NCBI RefSeq assembly: GCF_900102725.1
Contig: NZ_FNJW01000008.1
Location: forward strand, 806,001-870,000
Source: Carnobacterium viridans
GTDB taxonomy: Bacteria > Bacillota > Bacilli > Lactobacillales > Carnobacteriaceae
Reading direction: 5' to 3'
DNA: 64,000 nt
Below the pieces are notes generated by a model. The model did not search any database. It worked only from the letters and a program-made list of their open reading frames with translations, and was not told the DNA's origin. How positions within the stretch are numbered: position 1 is the first letter of the stretch; the number at the start of each line of letters is the position of its first letter. Positions 55,116-63,331 of this stretch are shown here, in pieces. The translations under genes and the position numbers were made by a program.

Positions 55116-56015
55116 TTATTCTTCATTTAATTTATAATTGTATAAAGCACCAATGATATTTCCATTGTTTCCAAACTTACTTTTCATTATTTCAGGTACA
55201 ATAAATACGCCCTCACCTAACTCCTCTTCATACACTTTCCTTACGTTTTCTTTTATCAGTTGAATCAATAATGGATTTCCACTGATCCCACCGCTGATAA
55301 TAATTCTTTCTGGATCTAAAATAGTTTGTAAGTTGAACAATTGAATAGCTAACGTATAGCAGTAATCATTCAAACAAGATGCAGCTTTTTTATTTCCAGC
55401 TTTAATTAGTTCAAACATCTTAAAACCATCCATAGATTCTAATGGTAGGTTGCATTGCGAAGCTATTTTTTTAAACAAGTGACTTATTCCATTTTGATAC
55501 CCAAACATATAGGATGCATCTTTGCTTCTCGCCGTATTCGTTTTAATAAATGAAAATTCTCCAGCAGAATAGTGCTGTCCTTTCAACACGGCACCGTTTA
55601 CTACTATTCCTCCACCGATACCCGTTCCAAGATTCAGCATGATTCCGTGTTGAATCCCTTTTAAATTCCCTTTCCACAATTCTCCAAGGGTTGCTGCTTT
55701 GCCATCATTTTCTACATGAATCGTCGTTGGACATCTCATTTCCAATATCTCAATCATATTCATTTTCTTAATGTAATTTAATGATCCGCCATGAACAGCG
55801 TATCCAGTTTTGGAATGAATAATTCCCGGCATACTAATGGCCATACCTTCAATTTGATGAGCATATTCATCATAAATATCTCCCATCATATCTAGGAAAT
55901 GCGTTAACGATTTCATAGGTGTTTTTCTAGTCTTAATTTCCCCTAATTCACCTTGATCATTAATCAATCCATAATTCGTTTCTGTTCCTCCAATATCAAT
56001 ACCTAGATAATACAC
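55116..56015 (-). CDS. ROK-family sugar kinase-like protein
   Basis: 299 residues with the ROK ATP motif GIDIGGTETNYG at the N-terminus, VENDGKAATLGE and the phosphate block LNLGTGIGGGIVVNG. The ROK zinc motif CxCGxxGC, usual between the catalytic His region and helix 6, is absent, so this could be a zinc-less kinase such as a beta-glucoside kinase; the substrate sugar is unknown. The frame is open to 56042, but AAGGAGG eight bases before the GTG at 56015 marks the start. No repressor DNA-binding domain. The adjacent genes give no pathway. Confidence 0.83.
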   Translation of the reverse strand: MYYLGIDIGGTETNYGLINDQGELGEIKTRKTPMKSLTHFLDMMGDIYDEYAHQIEGMAISMPGIIHSKTGYAVHGGSLNYIKKMNMIEILEMRCPTTIHVENDGKAATLGELWKGNLKGIQHGIMLNLGTGIGGGIVVNGAVLKGQHYSAGEFSFIKTNTARSKDASYMFGYQNGISHLFKKIASQCNLPLESMDGFKMFELIKAGNKKAASCLNDYCYTLAIQLFNLQTILDPERIIISGGISGNPLLIQLIKENVRKVYEEELGEGVFIVPEIMKSKFGNNGNIIGALYNYKLNEE

Positions 56016-56230
56016 TATTTTCGCCTCCTTCATCATTTCCACTCTACTTTTCTTGCCTTTAGTTTACCACTATCTGTTAGTGAATAGAACGGTTACACGC
56101 TATCCATTTTTTTACTTTTATCTCAGTTATTCTCAAAATGAATGCCGTTGTTTATTTCAGCTTACAATTGTTATGTAATACTATTCTAGCTTTTTGTTAC
56201 ACAACTAACATCCTATCTGCTCATTATCTA

Positions 56231-56239
56231 TGCTATACT
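56231..56239 (+). promoter_or_regulatory. Extended -10 promoter of the M23 hydrolase gene
   Basis: TGC followed by TATACT (56234-56239). Upstream at 56162-56178 is a TTACA-N7-TGTAA inverted repeat that could be an operator; it does not match the tandem WalR box pattern. Confidence 0.5.
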
Positions 56240-56281
56240 TTTTAAGTATGAAAATGTAAGACGATTTATGGGGGTAAACTA

Positions 56282-57808
56282 TTGAAAAAGAGAGTATTAG
56301 CAGGAATTATGGCTTCGATGATGTTCGCTAGTCCATTTCTACCAACTGTTGTTCAAGCAGATACATTGGAAGAAATGGAACAGAAAAAAAACGAACTTGA
56401 ATCACAATCATCAGAGCTTAATAATAGAATTCAAGAGCAAGACGAAACTTTAAACGACTTAGAAACAGAAAAAGGTCATTTAGAATCAGACATCACTACA
56501 CTGCAAGTTCAAATAGACGAAACGGTAATGAAATTACATGATCAAGAACAAAAATTAGAAGAGTCTAAAGCAAAAGTTGAACAATTAAAAAATGAAATTG
56601 AAGCTTTAAAAGAATTAATTGCTCAACGGACAGGCAAACTTGAAAACCAAGCACGTTCTGTACAAACGGACGGCAGTGCTTCTAATTTAATAGGCCTTAT
56701 TGTAACTGCTGAAAGTTTTTCAGACTTAGTAGGCCGCATAGGTATTGTTAATCAACTTGTTACTGCTAATAAAACTATTGTAACTGAACAAGAAACGGAC
56801 CAAACAGCACTAGAAGCAAATGAAGCAGAAGCTGAAGATGAAAAAGTTGCGATTGAAGAAACTAAAAATGCGATTGAATTATCAAAAAACAACCTAGTTG
56901 CTCAAAAAGCTGAAATGGATGATAAAATCGTCCAAGTTGCTATTCAATACGATATGACAGAAGATGAAAAAAATACATTTGTTAAAGAACAGCAAGTAAT
57001 CGCTACTCAAACAAGTACGTTATCTGAAGAAATGCAAAAAGAACGTCAACGTATTATTGAGGAAGAACAAGCAAGACAGTTAGCCATTCAACAGGCTGCT
57101 GAAGAAGAAGCTAAAAAAGCTGCTGAAGAAGAAGAAGCTAGATTAACTGCCGTTGCGGCTCAAGAAAAAGCTGAGCAAGAAGAAGCTTCTAAAAAAGTTG
57201 TCGAACAAAAAACAACAATTGCCAGCTCTTCTCCTAATAAATCAACAAGTGCTAATAAATCGAGCAGTTCATCAAACAGTTCTAGTAATTCAAAAGCTTC
57301 AAGTAACTCAAAAGCTTCAAGTAACTCAAAAGCTTCAAGTAACTCAAGTTCGTCAAAAAAACCGGCTATTACACCCAAACCACAACCAAAACCAGAAATA
57401 CAACCAGAATCAAAACCATCATCTAATTCAGGTTTTATTCATCCTAGTGGCGGATATTCAACTTCACCTTATGGTTACCGTATACATCCAATTACGGGCG
57501 AGCATAAATTACATGGAGGAATTGACTTTGGCGGTGGCGGAGCAATCGTAGCCTCTCAAAGTGGTACAGTTGTCATTGCAGGATATCATTCATCATGGGG
57601 TTACTATGTAAAAATCGACCATGGAAATGGTATGCTAACTCTTTATGCTCATATGGTTGCAGGAAGTTTGCTGGTTTCTCCCGGACAACAAGTCTCTCAA
57701 GGCCAACAAATTGGAACAATGGGAACAACTGGATCTTCTACCGGGGTACATTTGCATTTTGAAATGTACAAAAATGGCTCTCGTGTTAACCCTGCTTCTT
57801 ATTTATAA
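56282..57808 (+). CDS. Secreted M23 (LytM) peptidoglycan hydrolase with coiled-coil stalk
   Basis: 508 residues. A signal peptide (residues 1-26, cleavage after VVQA) precedes a coiled-coil region of about 210 residues (PcsB/CwlO-like), an Ala/Glu-rich linker, a Ser/Asn/Lys low-complexity linker with three SNSKAS-type units, and a C-terminal M23 peptidase with HGGIDFG and GVHLHFEM zinc motifs. It cleaves peptide cross-links at division or elongation sites; the coiled coil suggests FtsEX-type control by analogy with PcsB, not seen here. TTG start at 56282 follows GGGGG. Confidence 0.92.
   Translation: MKKRVLAGIMASMMFASPFLPTVVQADTLEEMEQKKNELESQSSELNNRIQEQDETLNDLETEKGHLESDITTLQVQIDETVMKLHDQEQKLEESKAKVEQLKNEIEALKELIAQRTGKLENQARSVQTDGSASNLIGLIVTAESFSDLVGRIGIVNQLVTANKTIVTEQETDQTALEANEAEAEDEKVAIEETKNAIELSKNNLVAQKAEMDDKIVQVAIQYDMTEDEKNTFVKEQQVIATQTSTLSEEMQKERQRIIEEEQARQLAIQQAAEEEAKKAAEEEEARLTAVAAQEKAEQEEASKKVVEQKTTIASSSPNKSTSANKSSSSSNSSSNSKASSNSKASSNSKASSNSSSSKKPAITPKPQPKPEIQPESKPSSNSGFIHPSGGYSTSPYGYRIHPITGEHKLHGGIDFGGGGAIVASQSGTVVIAGYHSSWGYYVKIDHGNGMLTLYAHMVAGSLLVSPGQQVSQGQQIGTMGTTGSSTGVHLHFEMYKNGSRVNPASYL
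57287..57340 (+). repeat. Three 18-bp tandem units in the M23 hydrolase linker
   Basis: AACTCAAAAGCTTCAAGT is repeated three times (first copy with AATTC), encoding SNSKAS units. Tandem repeats of this kind can change number between strains. Confidence 0.85.
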
Positions 57809-57824
57809 ATAGAAAAGTTAAAAC

Positions 57825-57868
57825 AAAAGACAGAAAGTTCAACTTTACACTGAACTTTCTGTCTTTTT
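57825..57868. terminator. Terminator after the M23 hydrolase gene
   Basis: AAAAGACAGAAAGTTCA (57825-57841) pairs perfectly with 57851-57867 around ACTTTACAC, with T-runs on both strands. It can also end the leftward ECF transcript after repeat copy F. Confidence 0.85.
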
Positions 57869-58126
57869 GACACTTCGTTAAATAGTGTTGATAGAAGAAA
57901 ATAAAATTTCTTCTGGAATAGACGGGATTTGCTTGTGGAGAGCCATGGAATCGTCTGAAGTCTGTAGTCTTCAGAGCTTTCAAGCCTTAAACAAAGCGTA
58001 ATCGCCAACGCGCCAACGCTTTGTAATTCGCATTGAATTCAATGCATGGCTACAAGCAAACCCTATTCCTCCAGAATTTTTGTGTCATTAATTTAACTAA
58101 GCTATCAACACTAAAAGTATAGAGCC
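57869..58126 (-). repeat. Dispersed quasi-palindromic element, copy F (258 bp, inverted orientation)
   Basis: Read on the minus strand: GGCTCTATACTTTTAGTGTT, closing stem GGGTTTGCTTGT-AGCCATG with CATGGC-TCTCC-ACAAGCAAATCCC, arm 1 GCATT...AATGC, arm 2 ACAAAGCG (complement of 58017-58024) with CGCTTTGT, arm 3 TCTGAAG...CTTCAGA, and an outer end whose complement reads TAGTGTTGATAG, a perfect match to the other end. It lies between the ECF S-component stop at 58134 and the terminator at 57825-57868. Confidence 0.9.
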
Positions 58127-58133
58127 TTCTTTT

Positions 58134-58685
58134 TTACTTCCAATCACCATTGGAGTAATACTTGTTAAGAAACTTTTTTAATAAAGGAAATAAAATTGGT
58201 GCTAGAATCAAATAAAATCCACTATTTCCTACTGCGTGCATGGTATCAAAAGGAATACCCGAAGCATAATAAATCCAAAAATTTTGAATGCCAAAAAAGG
58301 GAGCTTGGACTAGTGAAATAACGAATCCGTATAAATAACCTGTAAATCCCGCATAGAAAACCATCAAGACAAAAGGAATTTTTTTTAATATCGGTTTGAT
58401 CACTAGTCCAGTAACCAAGACCACTACAAAGAATGATAAAATTTGAGCAATTGTCCAAACACCCATTCCAAGCGTCATATTGGATAAAAGAATCGACAAT
58501 ACCGCTACAATTAGGGCATCACTTATTCCTAATGTTAACGTTAAAATAATTAAGATAACCGTTACTGGCTGGACATTCGGCAAGAACTGGAGCAACTGAC
58601 GACTAACTTGGCAAAGTGCCGTGAGAAAGGCAAGTAAGGTTATTCTTTGAATGGATAGTTTTCCAGCACTTTTATTGTGAAGCAT
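58134..58685 (-). CDS. ECF transporter S component, probably for cobalamin
   Basis: 183 residues, five to six helices, with the N-terminal IQRITLLAFLTALCQVSR-type S-component start and GFYLILAPILFPLLKKFL at the end. S components bind the vitamin and dock on a shared EcfAA'T module, which is not in this window. The substrate is inferred from operon partners (DUF4430 lipoprotein and PduO adenosyltransferase). ATG overlaps the DUF4430 stop by 14 bases, so coupling replaces a clear ribosome site. Confidence 0.84.
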   Translation of the reverse strand: MLHNKSAGKLSIQRITLLAFLTALCQVSRQLLQFLPNVQPVTVILIILTLTLGISDALIVAVLSILLSNMTLGMGVWTIAQILSFFVVVLVTGLVIKPILKKIPFVLMVFYAGFTGYLYGFVISLVQAPFFGIQNFWIYYASGIPFDTMHAVGNSGFYLILAPILFPLLKKFLNKYYSNGDWK

Positions 58686-59091
58686 TTAGAAACCACTTCA
58701 CTTGATCTCCATCTTGTAACTCGTATTCGGCAGCTCCTACAGTTGGATTTGTATTGTTTACTTCGTACATCCAGTACTTCCCTGCTTTTTCGTCTTGTTT
58801 CATTCCTTCAATAGACGTAATAAAACCGCCTTCTTCAACTACTTCATATTCTTTTTTAAGGGCTTCTAAGACCGTAGTGCCCTCGGATACTTCTAATTTT
58901 TTTGTGGCAGTGTCAACTTCTTTTTCGTCTTCTTCTAATACAATATCAATAGAAAGTGTTTCATTTACCTGACTTTCTACTAAAGAAGTGCTTTTTGCAG
59001 CAGAAGAGTCTGATTCTTGTCTAGCCGTTTCTCCACAGGCTACTAAACTAAGGGCTGTTACCCCTATAAGTGCTAATTTAATTAGTTTCAT
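58672..59091 (-). CDS. DUF4430 (transcobalamin-like) lipoprotein
   Basis: 139 residues. Lipobox LSLVAC gives a lipidated cysteine at residue 19, so it is displayed on the outer face of the membrane. The C-terminal 100 residues fit the DUF4430 domain, related to the C-terminal domain of human intrinsic factor/transcobalamin: TVLEALKKEYEVVEEGGFITSIEG and KYWMYEVNNTNPTVGAAEYELQDGDQVKWFLN. It likely captures a corrinoid and hands it to the S component just downstream. GGAGG precedes the ATG at 59091. Confidence 0.86.
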   Translation of the reverse strand: MKLIKLALIGVTALSLVACGETARQESDSSAAKSTSLVESQVNETLSIDIVLEEDEKEVDTATKKLEVSEGTTVLEALKKEYEVVEEGGFITSIEGMKQDEKAGKYWMYEVNNTNPTVGAAEYELQDGDQVKWFLNASQ

Positions 59092-59135
59092 CTTATTTAT
59101 TCCTCCAATTATCGAATAACGTTACTCACTTTTTT

Positions 59136-59720
59136 TTAATTTAAATCCTCTTTTTTTAATTCAGGGTGGAAAACTTTTCCTCCTCTTTCATATAAAATTT
59201 CTTTTACGTTGTAGCGGTTATTGACCGCTCTAGCAACAGCGAAAAAATAATCAGATAATCGATTCATATAAACTGCTACATATTGATTCACCGTTTCTCC
59301 AAACCCTAGACTAACGATAGATCTTTCTGTTCTTCTAACAACTGTTCGTGCCATATGTAAAAGACTAGCTGTCGGATGTCCACCTGGTAACACAAATGAT
59401 AAAATCTCAGGAGCTTTATCGGCATAACCATCAATACTCATTTCTAAGTTTTGCACCATTTCTTTTGTTACTTTATAGGTTCCTTTCCCATGGGGAGTAG
59501 CTAAGTCTGTTCCGCAATCAAATAGATTCTGCTGGATTTCAATAAGTTCTCCTTTTAACGATGAATCTCTTTCTTCTAATTGGCTCACAATATATCCGAT
59601 CAATGAATTCAGTTCATCCATTGTTCCATAGGCATCCACCCGATTTGCGTCTTTTCTTACCTTCTCGCCGCCAATTAAACTTGTATACCCTTTATCGCCC
59701 GTCTTTGTATAAAGTTGCAC
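59136..59720 (-). CDS. Cob(I)yrinic acid a,c-diamide adenosyltransferase (PduO/MMAB type)
   Basis: Transfers the 5'-deoxyadenosyl group of ATP to cob(I)alamin. 194 residues; KTGDKGYTSLIGGEKVRK (ATP site), VRRTERS and VYMNRLSDYFFAVAR are family signatures. The frame opens at 59747, but GGGAGG upstream of GTG 59720 decides the start. First gene of the pduO-DUF4430-ECF S operon; no cobalamin riboswitch is evident in the roughly 90 bases upstream. Confidence 0.92.
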   Translation of the reverse strand: MQLYTKTGDKGYTSLIGGEKVRKDANRVDAYGTMDELNSLIGYIVSQLEERDSSLKGELIEIQQNLFDCGTDLATPHGKGTYKVTKEMVQNLEMSIDGYADKAPEILSFVLPGGHPTASLLHMARTVVRRTERSIVSLGFGETVNQYVAVYMNRLSDYFFAVARAVNNRYNVKEILYERGGKVFHPELKKEDLN

Positions 59721-59807
59721 AAAAATCCCCCTCCCATTTAGTTGCATCTGTTTAAAACCACTATATATCAGATGGATTTATTTTTCAACCACAACATGTA
59801 GTGGTAA

Positions 59808-59844
59808 CAAAAAAAGATTGAGTTTAATAACTCAATCTTTTTTA
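59808..59844. terminator. Terminator of the CAP-domain gene region
   Basis: AAAAAAGATTGAG (59811-59823) pairs with CTCAATCTTTTTT around an eight-base loop; T-runs on both strands. It separates the CAP gene from the pduO operon. Confidence 0.85.
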
Positions 59845-59876
59845 CTATTCATCTGATGGATTTATGCATAATTCAC

Positions 59877-60524
59877 TTATAACGGTGTTCCAAAAATTTG
59901 AACAATGTAAAGATTGGTGCCATCATAATGAACCCCAATTCCCACTTCCTCAAAATCCTTCTTTATCATATTTTCATAATGTCCTGAACTATCTTTTAAT
60001 CCTTTAAACAACCATTCAGCCATTTCTTTTTCCGCTAGATAATAAGTTCCCATTGCTAAATTTTCTCCTGCTAATCGGTAAGAATAGTTAACTTCCGGCT
60101 CTTCTAATACGGTAAAAGTAGCTTTTCCATCTGGTCGTGTATGAGAAAACGATTCTTCTGTTTCATTTGCTCGTATATTAGCTGCTTTTTTTAATTGATC
60201 ATTTGAAGTTACTGGTGCGACACCCACTTCACTTCTTAAATCATTTAATAACTCTAACATCCGGTTCTCCACAACTGCAACGTCAATTTCATTGGTTTCT
60301 GTTAAATCATTCGTGCTTGTTGAATTCGCACTCGTTGCTTGTTCTTGTTCACTAGTATCTGGCGACTCTTCTACAAGTACTAATGAATCATCTTTCAATT
60401 TATTCTCCATTAGAGAGATAGTCTCACCAATTTTTGTACCTTCTAAAATAGTCGAACTGCCAAGCCAGTAGCCAAAACCAATCAATACGATTAATAGTAA
60501 ACTATATGAGAAAAATTTCCTCAT
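59877..60524 (-). CDS. CAP/SCP-domain protein, membrane-anchored and extracellular
   Basis: 215 residues. An N-terminal hydrophobic segment (LLLIVLIGFGYWLGSS) anchors or exports the protein; a Ser/Thr/Glu/Gln linker follows, then a CAP domain with SFSHTRPDG, GENLAMGTY and SSGHYENM, the cavity histidine and glutamate residues of the fold. The function of bacterial CAP proteins is mostly unknown. AAAGG nine bases before the ATG at 60524. Monocistronic. Confidence 0.88.
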   Translation of the reverse strand: MRKFFSYSLLLIVLIGFGYWLGSSTILEGTKIGETISLMENKLKDDSLVLVEESPDTSEQEQATSANSTSTNDLTETNEIDVAVVENRMLELLNDLRSEVGVAPVTSNDQLKKAANIRANETEESFSHTRPDGKATFTVLEEPEVNYSYRLAGENLAMGTYYLAEKEMAEWLFKGLKDSSGHYENMIKKDFEEVGIGVHYDGTNLYIVQIFGTPL

Positions 60525-60714
60525 TCCATCAAACCTTTCTTTTTGTACTCATTCACTTACAGCATGTAGTATACCAAAAATGATTGAGTACAGACATACG
60601 TTAAAAATAAAACGATTGTTATGTTCTCACATTTAAACTTGTTCATTTTACCAACCTTTAAATTTATTTAATTGCCTTTATTCTGTTGAAAGTTCTATCT
60701 TCACATAAAATTAA

Positions 60715-60723
60715 TGGTATACT
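60715..60723 (+). promoter_or_regulatory. Extended -10 promoter of the HAD phosphatase gene
   Basis: TGG followed by TATACT (60718-60723). The longest reading frame starts at 60714 inside this promoter, which supports the internal TTG start at 60774. Confidence 0.6.
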
Positions 60724-60773
60724 TTTGTGTGAAAATAGTTACAACAATTCATTTATTAAAGGGGGCTGCTCAT

Positions 60774-61550
60774 TTGAAAAGTTACCAAACACTTTTATTT
60801 GATGTAGATGATACACTGCTTGATTTCAAAGCAGCTGAAAATTATGCTTTACAAAAATTGTTTAGCGAACACAATGTTGTCTTAACAGATGATATTAAAC
60901 AATTTTATCAAGAAATGAACCAAAAGTTATGGTCTTCTTTTGAAAAAGGAGAGCTTGAACGGGAAGAATTATTGCATACTCGTTTTTCAATTTTGTTTAA
61001 AAAAATTGGGTTAACTTTAGATGGCGTTCATCTAGATAACTTATATAGAGAATATCTAGAAGAAAGTGCGGTGCTGATTGATGGCGCGACATCTTTACTT
61101 CAAAAACTAGCCAAACAGTATGACCTTTATGTGGTTACGAATGGTGTTGCACGTACACAGTTTATCCGTCTAAACAACTCAAATCTGAGCACTTATTTTA
61201 AAGATATTTTTGTTTCTGAAGAAATTGGCTATCAAAAACCGATGAAAGAATTTTTTAATCACGTTTTCGAAAAAATCCCTCATTGTTCTGCGGATAAGAC
61301 ATTAATCATTGGAGATTCTTTAACTTCTGATATTCAAGGTGGAATCAATGCCGGGATCGATACATGTTGGTTTAATCCTAAAGGACCTATAAATACAACA
61401 CTTCTTCCAACTTATGAGATTAACCGACTACAAACATTAGAAAATTTACTTTTAACACCTAATTCTCCAGTGGAAACACCTAATTCTCCAGTGGAAACAC
61501 CTAATTCTCCAGTGGAAACACCTAATACACATTCTGTATTAACTTTTTAA
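60774..61550 (+). CDS. HAD-superfamily phosphatase of the YjjG/YfnB type
   Basis: 258 residues. HAD motif I is DVDDT (residues 10-14), motif II VVTNG, motif III the lysine in GYQKP, and motif IV GDSLTSDIQGG. The YjjG group hydrolyses non-canonical pyrimidine nucleotides. The start is the TTG at 60774, eight bases after GGGGG. The C-terminus is unusual: three copies of a seven-residue unit (TPNSPVE) encoded by perfect 21-bp tandem repeats, absent from the usual family. Repeat element G begins immediately after the stop codon. Confidence 0.88.
   Translation: MKSYQTLLFDVDDTLLDFKAAENYALQKLFSEHNVVLTDDIKQFYQEMNQKLWSSFEKGELEREELLHTRFSILFKKIGLTLDGVHLDNLYREYLEESAVLIDGATSLLQKLAKQYDLYVVTNGVARTQFIRLNNSNLSTYFKDIFVSEEIGYQKPMKEFFNHVFEKIPHCSADKTLIIGDSLTSDIQGGINAGIDTCWFNPKGPINTTLLPTYEINRLQTLENLLLTPNSPVETPNSPVETPNSPVETPNTHSVLTF
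61455..61526 (+). repeat. Three perfect 21-bp tandem repeats at the 3' end of the HAD gene
   Basis: Units at 61455-61475, 61476-61496 and 61497-61517 are identical (ACACCTAATTCTCCAGTGGA plus A), with a partial fourth to 61526. They keep frame, so copy-number change would alter only the tail length. Confidence 0.95.
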
Positions 61551-61806
61551 AGCTCTCTACTTTTTAGTGTTGTTAGCTTAGATAAATTGGTTACAAGATA
61601 TTTCTGGAGGAATAGGGTTTGCTTGTAGCTTGCATTGGATTCAATGCGAATGATAAAGCGTTAATGCTTTAGCAGTTACGCTTTATTTGAGGCTTGAAAG
61701 CTCTGAAGACTACAGGTTTCAGACGTTCCCATGGCTCTCCACAAGCAAACCCGTCTATTCCAGAAGAATTTTTATTTTCTTCTCTCAACATTATTTCCTA
61801 GGTGTA
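61551..61806 (+). repeat. Dispersed quasi-palindromic element, copy G (about 256 bp)
   Basis: Full copy beginning directly after the HAD stop. Left end AGCTCTCTAC, outer AGTGTTGTTAG, closing stem GGGTTTGCTTGTAGC with CATGGC-TCTCC-ACAAGCAAACCC, arm 1 GCATT...AATGC, arm 2 ATAAAGCG (61653-61660) with CGCTTTAT (61679-61686), arm 3 TCTGAAG...TTTCAGA, arm 4 AGAAGAA...TTCTTCT; the right end has diverged after CTCAACATTATTTCC. Confidence 0.9.
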
Positions 61807-61815
61807 GTCAAGTAA

Positions 61816-61869
61816 TAAAAAAGATTAAAGACCATTCTCTTATTTCGAGAGTGATCTTTAATCTTTTTT
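61816..61869. terminator. Convergent terminator after repeat copy G
   Basis: AAAAAAGATTAAAGA pairs with TCTTTAATCTTTTTT, with an inner ATTCTC/GAGAGT stem. It serves the HAD gene and the convergent gcv genes. Confidence 0.85.
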
Positions 61870-61873
61870 CTAT

Positions 61874-63331
61874 TTATGGTGTATATTTAACAATCAATTG
61901 TCTTGCTGCTTTTACTTCGTCTAACCGTTTTACAAAAGTTGTATGCGGTGCTGTTAACACTAACTCTGGTGTTTCTTCAATTTCTTTAGCAATTTGAATC
62001 AGTGCCTCTGCAAATGTATCTAACGTCTCTTTTGTTTCCGTTTCTGTTGGTTCAATCATTAATGCTTCTTCCACAATTAAAGGGAAATAAACCGTTGGAG
62101 CGTAATAACCAAAATCAAGAATCCGTTTTGCAATACTAGTCGTTGGAACCCCAAGTTTTTTCTGTCTTGATCCGGATAAAACAAATTCATGTTTGCTGTA
62201 TTGAGTATAAGGTGTATCGTAATAAGGTTCTAATTTCTTACGTAAATAATTGGCATGCAATACGGCACTTTCGGATACTTGTCTTAATCCTTCTGGCCCC
62301 ATTGTACGTATATACGTATATGCACGAACATTAACCCCAAAATTTCCATAATAGCCTTTTACTCGACCAATAGAATCAGGATAGTTCGTATTTAAGACAT
62401 ACTGACCTTCTTGTTTTTCAATTCGTGGAATCGGTAAATATTGAATTAAAAATTCTTTGACCCCTACTGGACCAGAACCCGGACCTCCTCCTCCATGTGG
62501 AGTACTAAAGGATTTATGTAGATTCAAATGAACGATATCAAAACCCATCATTCCTGGAGTTGTCTGACCTAAAATAGCATTCAAATTTGCCCCATCATAA
62601 TAAACAAGTCCACCGGCTTGATGAACAATTTCAGCCATCTCTATAATGTCTTTCTCAAAAATACCTAATGTATTCGGATTGGTCAACATCAGCCCGGCAG
62701 TATCATTGCCAACTTGTTTCTTTAGTTCGACTAAATCCACTGTTCCATTCGTATTAGACGGGATTTCTACAACATCAAAACCGGCAGCATGAGCACTAGC
62801 AGGATTGGTTCCATGAGCAGAATCTGGAACTAAAATCTTCGTTCTAATTGCCCTATCACCATTTTTAATGTGATAGCCCTTCATCATCATTAAACCCGTC
62901 CATTCCCCTTGAGCACCAGCAGCTGGTTGCAAAGTAATGGCATCCATACCGGATATAACTTGCAGGTCTTCTTGTAACTCATACAGCAATTGAAAAGCTC
63001 CTTGAACTGTTTCAATCGGTTGAAACGGGTGAATTGCTGCGAATCCGTCATAACGAGCGACATCTTCATTAATTTTTGGATTGTATTTCATCGTACATGA
63101 ACCCAGTGGGTAAAAGCCATTATCCACACCAAAGTTTTTTGTTGATAAAGAAGTATAATGCCTCATCAATTGAGGTTCTGACACTTCTGGCAAGTCAGCT
63201 GGCTCTTGGCGAACCAAGTGTTCTGGAAACTTAGCTATCAAATCAACTGAAGGAACATCACTTTCGGGAAGGCTAAAAGCAGTACGTCCGGTTTGGCTTA
63301 TTTCAAAAATCAGTTCATTGTATTCCATCAT
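61874..63331 (-). CDS. gcvPB: Glycine dehydrogenase (decarboxylating) subunit 2
   Basis: PLP-containing half of the split P-protein of the glycine cleavage system. 485 residues. The PLP lysine is in [23 protein letters not shown], and the N-terminal half has the family block [13 protein letters not shown]. The gene starts at ATG ATG overlapping the gcvPA TGA stop (coupled), with GGAGGG upstream. Forms the complex with GcvPA, then works with GcvT, GcvH and a lipoamide dehydrogenase (none in view). Confidence 0.96.
   Translation of the reverse strand: MMEYNELIFEISQTGRTAFSLPESDVPSVDLIAKFPEHLVRQEPADLPEVSEPQLMRHYTSLSTKNFGVDNGFYPLGSCTMKYNPKINEDVARYDGFAAIHPFQPIETVQGAFQLLYELQEDLQVISGMDAITLQPAAGAQGEWTGLMMMKGYHIKNGDRAIRTKILVPDSAHGTNPASAHAAGFDVVEIPSNTNGTVDLVELKKQVGNDTAGLMLTNPNTLGIFEKDIIEMAEIVHQAGGLVYYDGANLNAILGQTTPGMMGFDIVHLNLHKSFSTPHGGGGPGSGPVGVKEFLIQYLPIPRIEKQEGQYVLNTNYPDSIGRVKGYYGNFGVNVRAYTYIRTMGPEGLRQVSESAVLHANYLRKKLEPYYDTPYTQYSKHEFVLSGSRQKKLGVPTTSIAKRILDFGYYAPTVYFPLIVEEALMIEPTETETKETLDTFAEALIQIAKEIEETPELVLTAPHTTFVKRLDEVKAARQLIVKYTP

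Noticed and set aside
56162-56178. WalR box upstream of the M23 hydrolase gene
   Set aside because: The sequence is TTACA-N7-TGTAA (inverted), not the direct TGTWAH-N5-TGTWAH arrangement.
57153-57551. 132-codon open frame inside the M23 hydrolase gene
   Set aside because: Frame-shifted shadow of the Ser/Asn/Lys-rich low-complexity linker; no start signals.
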